Below are positions 62,146 through 64,000 of a stretch of 64,000 nt of DNA, piece after piece (within the stretch, counting starts at the first letter, position 1; every line of letters starts with the position of its first letter). Made by a program: the position numbers and the translations under genes. Location of the stretch: NCBI GenBank assembly GCA_018806985.1, contig JADANN010000031.1:62001-126000 (forward strand), given 5' to 3'. The notes under the pieces were generated by a model. It ran no database searches, was not told the DNA's origin, and saw only the letters and a list, made by a program, of their open reading frames with translations. This stretch comes from Angiostrongylus vasorum (taxonomy: Eukaryota > Nematoda > Chromadorea > Rhabditida > Metastrongylidae).

Positions 62146-64000
62146 ACTGTAGATGCTATCAGCAGTCATCCATCAGAGAGAATGGTAGTAATAGGCAGTA
62201 GATTAAAAAGGATAAAAAGTAAGTAATAAAGTAGTAAAGTGATGAAAAAGTGAATCCATCGTGTTTCTTCTTTTCTCATTAGCTCTTTAGTGGCAATGGA
62301 GGTTCTGGTTGAACCTGTTGACTTGAAAGTTAGGGCTCATCTGTAGTTGATTTCGAGCCACCTGAAATGCAGCTCGTGGAGTTGTGCTCTTGATGGGAAT
62401 AGACCTTAATAGGGAATGAATTTGGGGACGTCCTCCGTACGGAAACTAGGGAAATGGAGTAAGCATTCTTTGTTGTCAACTCTATATCATGACAAAAATA
62501 AGTGTCATCTTTGAAGACGAAGACGTCGAATTGTTAGTCGAGTAAAGATTATTTATCAACATGGAATGAGCTTATCAAATAACGTATACATGTTGCTTGG
62601 TCTCATCTTTATTCAACACAGCTGGTAACGGAACATTATATTTGGGATAGTCTCGACAGCACTTCTTCAAAGTGGTTCTTTTTTAAGCTATCAGAAATTA
62701 TATCCTTCAGTATCGTCGTAATACCTTTTTTTTTCTTTGGCATCTTCTGCACTATCGCAGTTCGATCAAGCCAAAGTTTCCTTCTATTCTCGGAAAAACT
62801 GTTTAGTATGTTAGTAAGAATACAGCCCATACTTCAGGGTGAGCGAGTTTCGTAACTTCTATCTGATTTGCTTCCATTCTGGGTCTCGAACTTGCTAACA
62901 GACTTTTTAGCATCAAAACGTTCCCTTCATTTCACAAAATCTGGCGGCTGCATGTGGTGAAGATCTGAGAATGCACTAACACAGCAGCTCTAGGTTTCCT
63001 AGAAGAATCGATTCTGTCGGCATTCAGCAGAGCGAGAACCCTCGAGCAGCGCCAGAACGTGAAGGCAAAGTCGGAAAACCATCGTGAAATACAGACATAT
63101 GGAAACGAATGGAATGTAAATCCTGGAGTCTTCAGAGTATATGATGTCGGCTCGTATAAAATCAAGAAGATTTCGGTCTTTTTATTTCTATACTCGTCTC
63201 TTTCGGCTGCCATTCTGTTCTTTTGTTGAAATCTTCGATAATAAATTTGTAGAATTTCGAAAGCAGTTCATTTCAACGATGGAACAATGAAGTTGGTGGT
63301 TATTTCTCAAGATCACACTGGAACACGTTCTATTTGAACTTGTCGGGTACTCAGTGTGTTGAGTAGCAGTTAGTTGGCCACCGATATTTGAGGTGAAGGT
63401 GAGAGGGTTATCTGTGGTCGATATGAGAACAACACATGGATGCTTGACAAAAATCTAACGCAAAATCGATATTTATTAACCCGATGTTTTTTTCTGCTGT
63501 TGATAAAGATAACGACATAAATGATATATCCCTGTTTTCCTATATTGTTGGACCAACACAAGGTTGTTAGCAAAACATTTGTGTGGCCTCTGTGTCTGAG
63601 CACTTCGGCGAATTTGCCTTCTTCAGAGCTGCGTTGATCCGAACCAGTGGTCCTGAGCCGGTCCTTGTCGCGATTTGGGTCTTCGTTATCGCATCGAGTT
63701 AAATCCAGTGGATTGTAGAGCCGCTCAAATGAAGAACCTCATTTGGCAGTACTCATCAACATAGAATGTTTGGTTATCTATTGGCGCAGATCTGTTTTCA
63801 TGATGCCAACAGATAAACATTTCTATAGGAATCTCATGTTGGCTCAGTATTCGCAGGAGATTCCATGTTTCTTTCTTGTTGTTCCTACTCTCCTTTTCGA
63901 AAGTCACGACGTCAGATTAAGTTTAAATATCACCAATTGCTTCACTTTTTTAACATGTTAGACTTCATCTTGCGGTATGAAATAGTTAAGTTGCTGTTTG
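62146..64000. other. Unassigned end of the window
   Basis: Probably intron of the CHID1-like gene. Coding-like tracts occur at about 62985-63130 (+, open and charged) and 63600-63730 (-, charged and open), but neither joins a neighbour nor resembles the expected GH18 continuation. They may be mobile-element remnants. Confidence 0.3.

Noticed and set aside
1..64000. CRISPR arrays, prokaryotic operons or integrated virus
   Set aside because: Repeats are microsatellites or dispersed transposable elements; all genes have introns, and no viral structural or integrase frames were seen.

Overview
The window is nuclear DNA of a clade V nematode, most likely a strongylid or hookworm-like species. The reasons are small intron-rich genes whose products closely match nematode proteins (an 89-aa BAF, AP-3 mu, NDUFA2), candidate trans-splice acceptors just before start codons, closely spaced same-strand genes that look like an operon, many TA microsatellites, and several copies of one RTE-type non-LTR retrotransposon with a tRNA-derived SINE. 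Almost none of the real coding sequence is in long ORFs. Genes were rebuilt exon by exon by matching splice sites, reading phase and protein family.

Layout: 1-2990 is a retrotransposon on the minus strand. 3.4-19.15 kb (+) is a GAP1/RASA-type Ras GTPase-activating protein (C2 end, RasGAP, PH, C-terminal tail); its 5' end is not seen. 19.2-27.9 kb is mostly non-coding, with repeats and one weak two-exon candidate. 27.97-29.22 kb (-) is a complete six-exon orphan gene of 196 aa. 30.3-37.8 kb (-) is a second, larger orphan gene with a retrotransposon in its first intron. 37.9-39.6 kb (-) has further exon-like blocks that I could not join. 41.36-45.59 kb (-) is the barrier-to-autointegration factor gene, whose only intron carries a nearly complete retrotransposon. 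45.8-46.2 kb (-) is a possible 52-aa membrane microprotein. 47.72-48.46 kb (-) is complex I subunit NDUFA2. It is divergent from 48.90-56.57 kb (+), the AP-3 mu subunit gene. This is followed at short spacing by 56.89-60.58 kb (+), mitochondrial ribosomal protein S18B/mS40, and from 60.86 kb (+) the start of a CHID1-like GH18 chitinase-domain gene that runs out of the window.

Mobile DNA: six RTE copies or relics, at least four SINE copies plus two tails, one 309-bp inverted-repeat element with TA ends and two relatives, and at least eight copies of a roughly 370-bp interspersed repeat that I call repeat R. The R copies lie inside introns in opposing orientations, including around exons 2-6 of the ribosomal protein gene. 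The genes are housekeeping (Ras signalling, chromatin/nuclear envelope, respiration, endolysosomal sorting, mitochondrial translation). I found no CRISPR, prokaryotic or viral locus.
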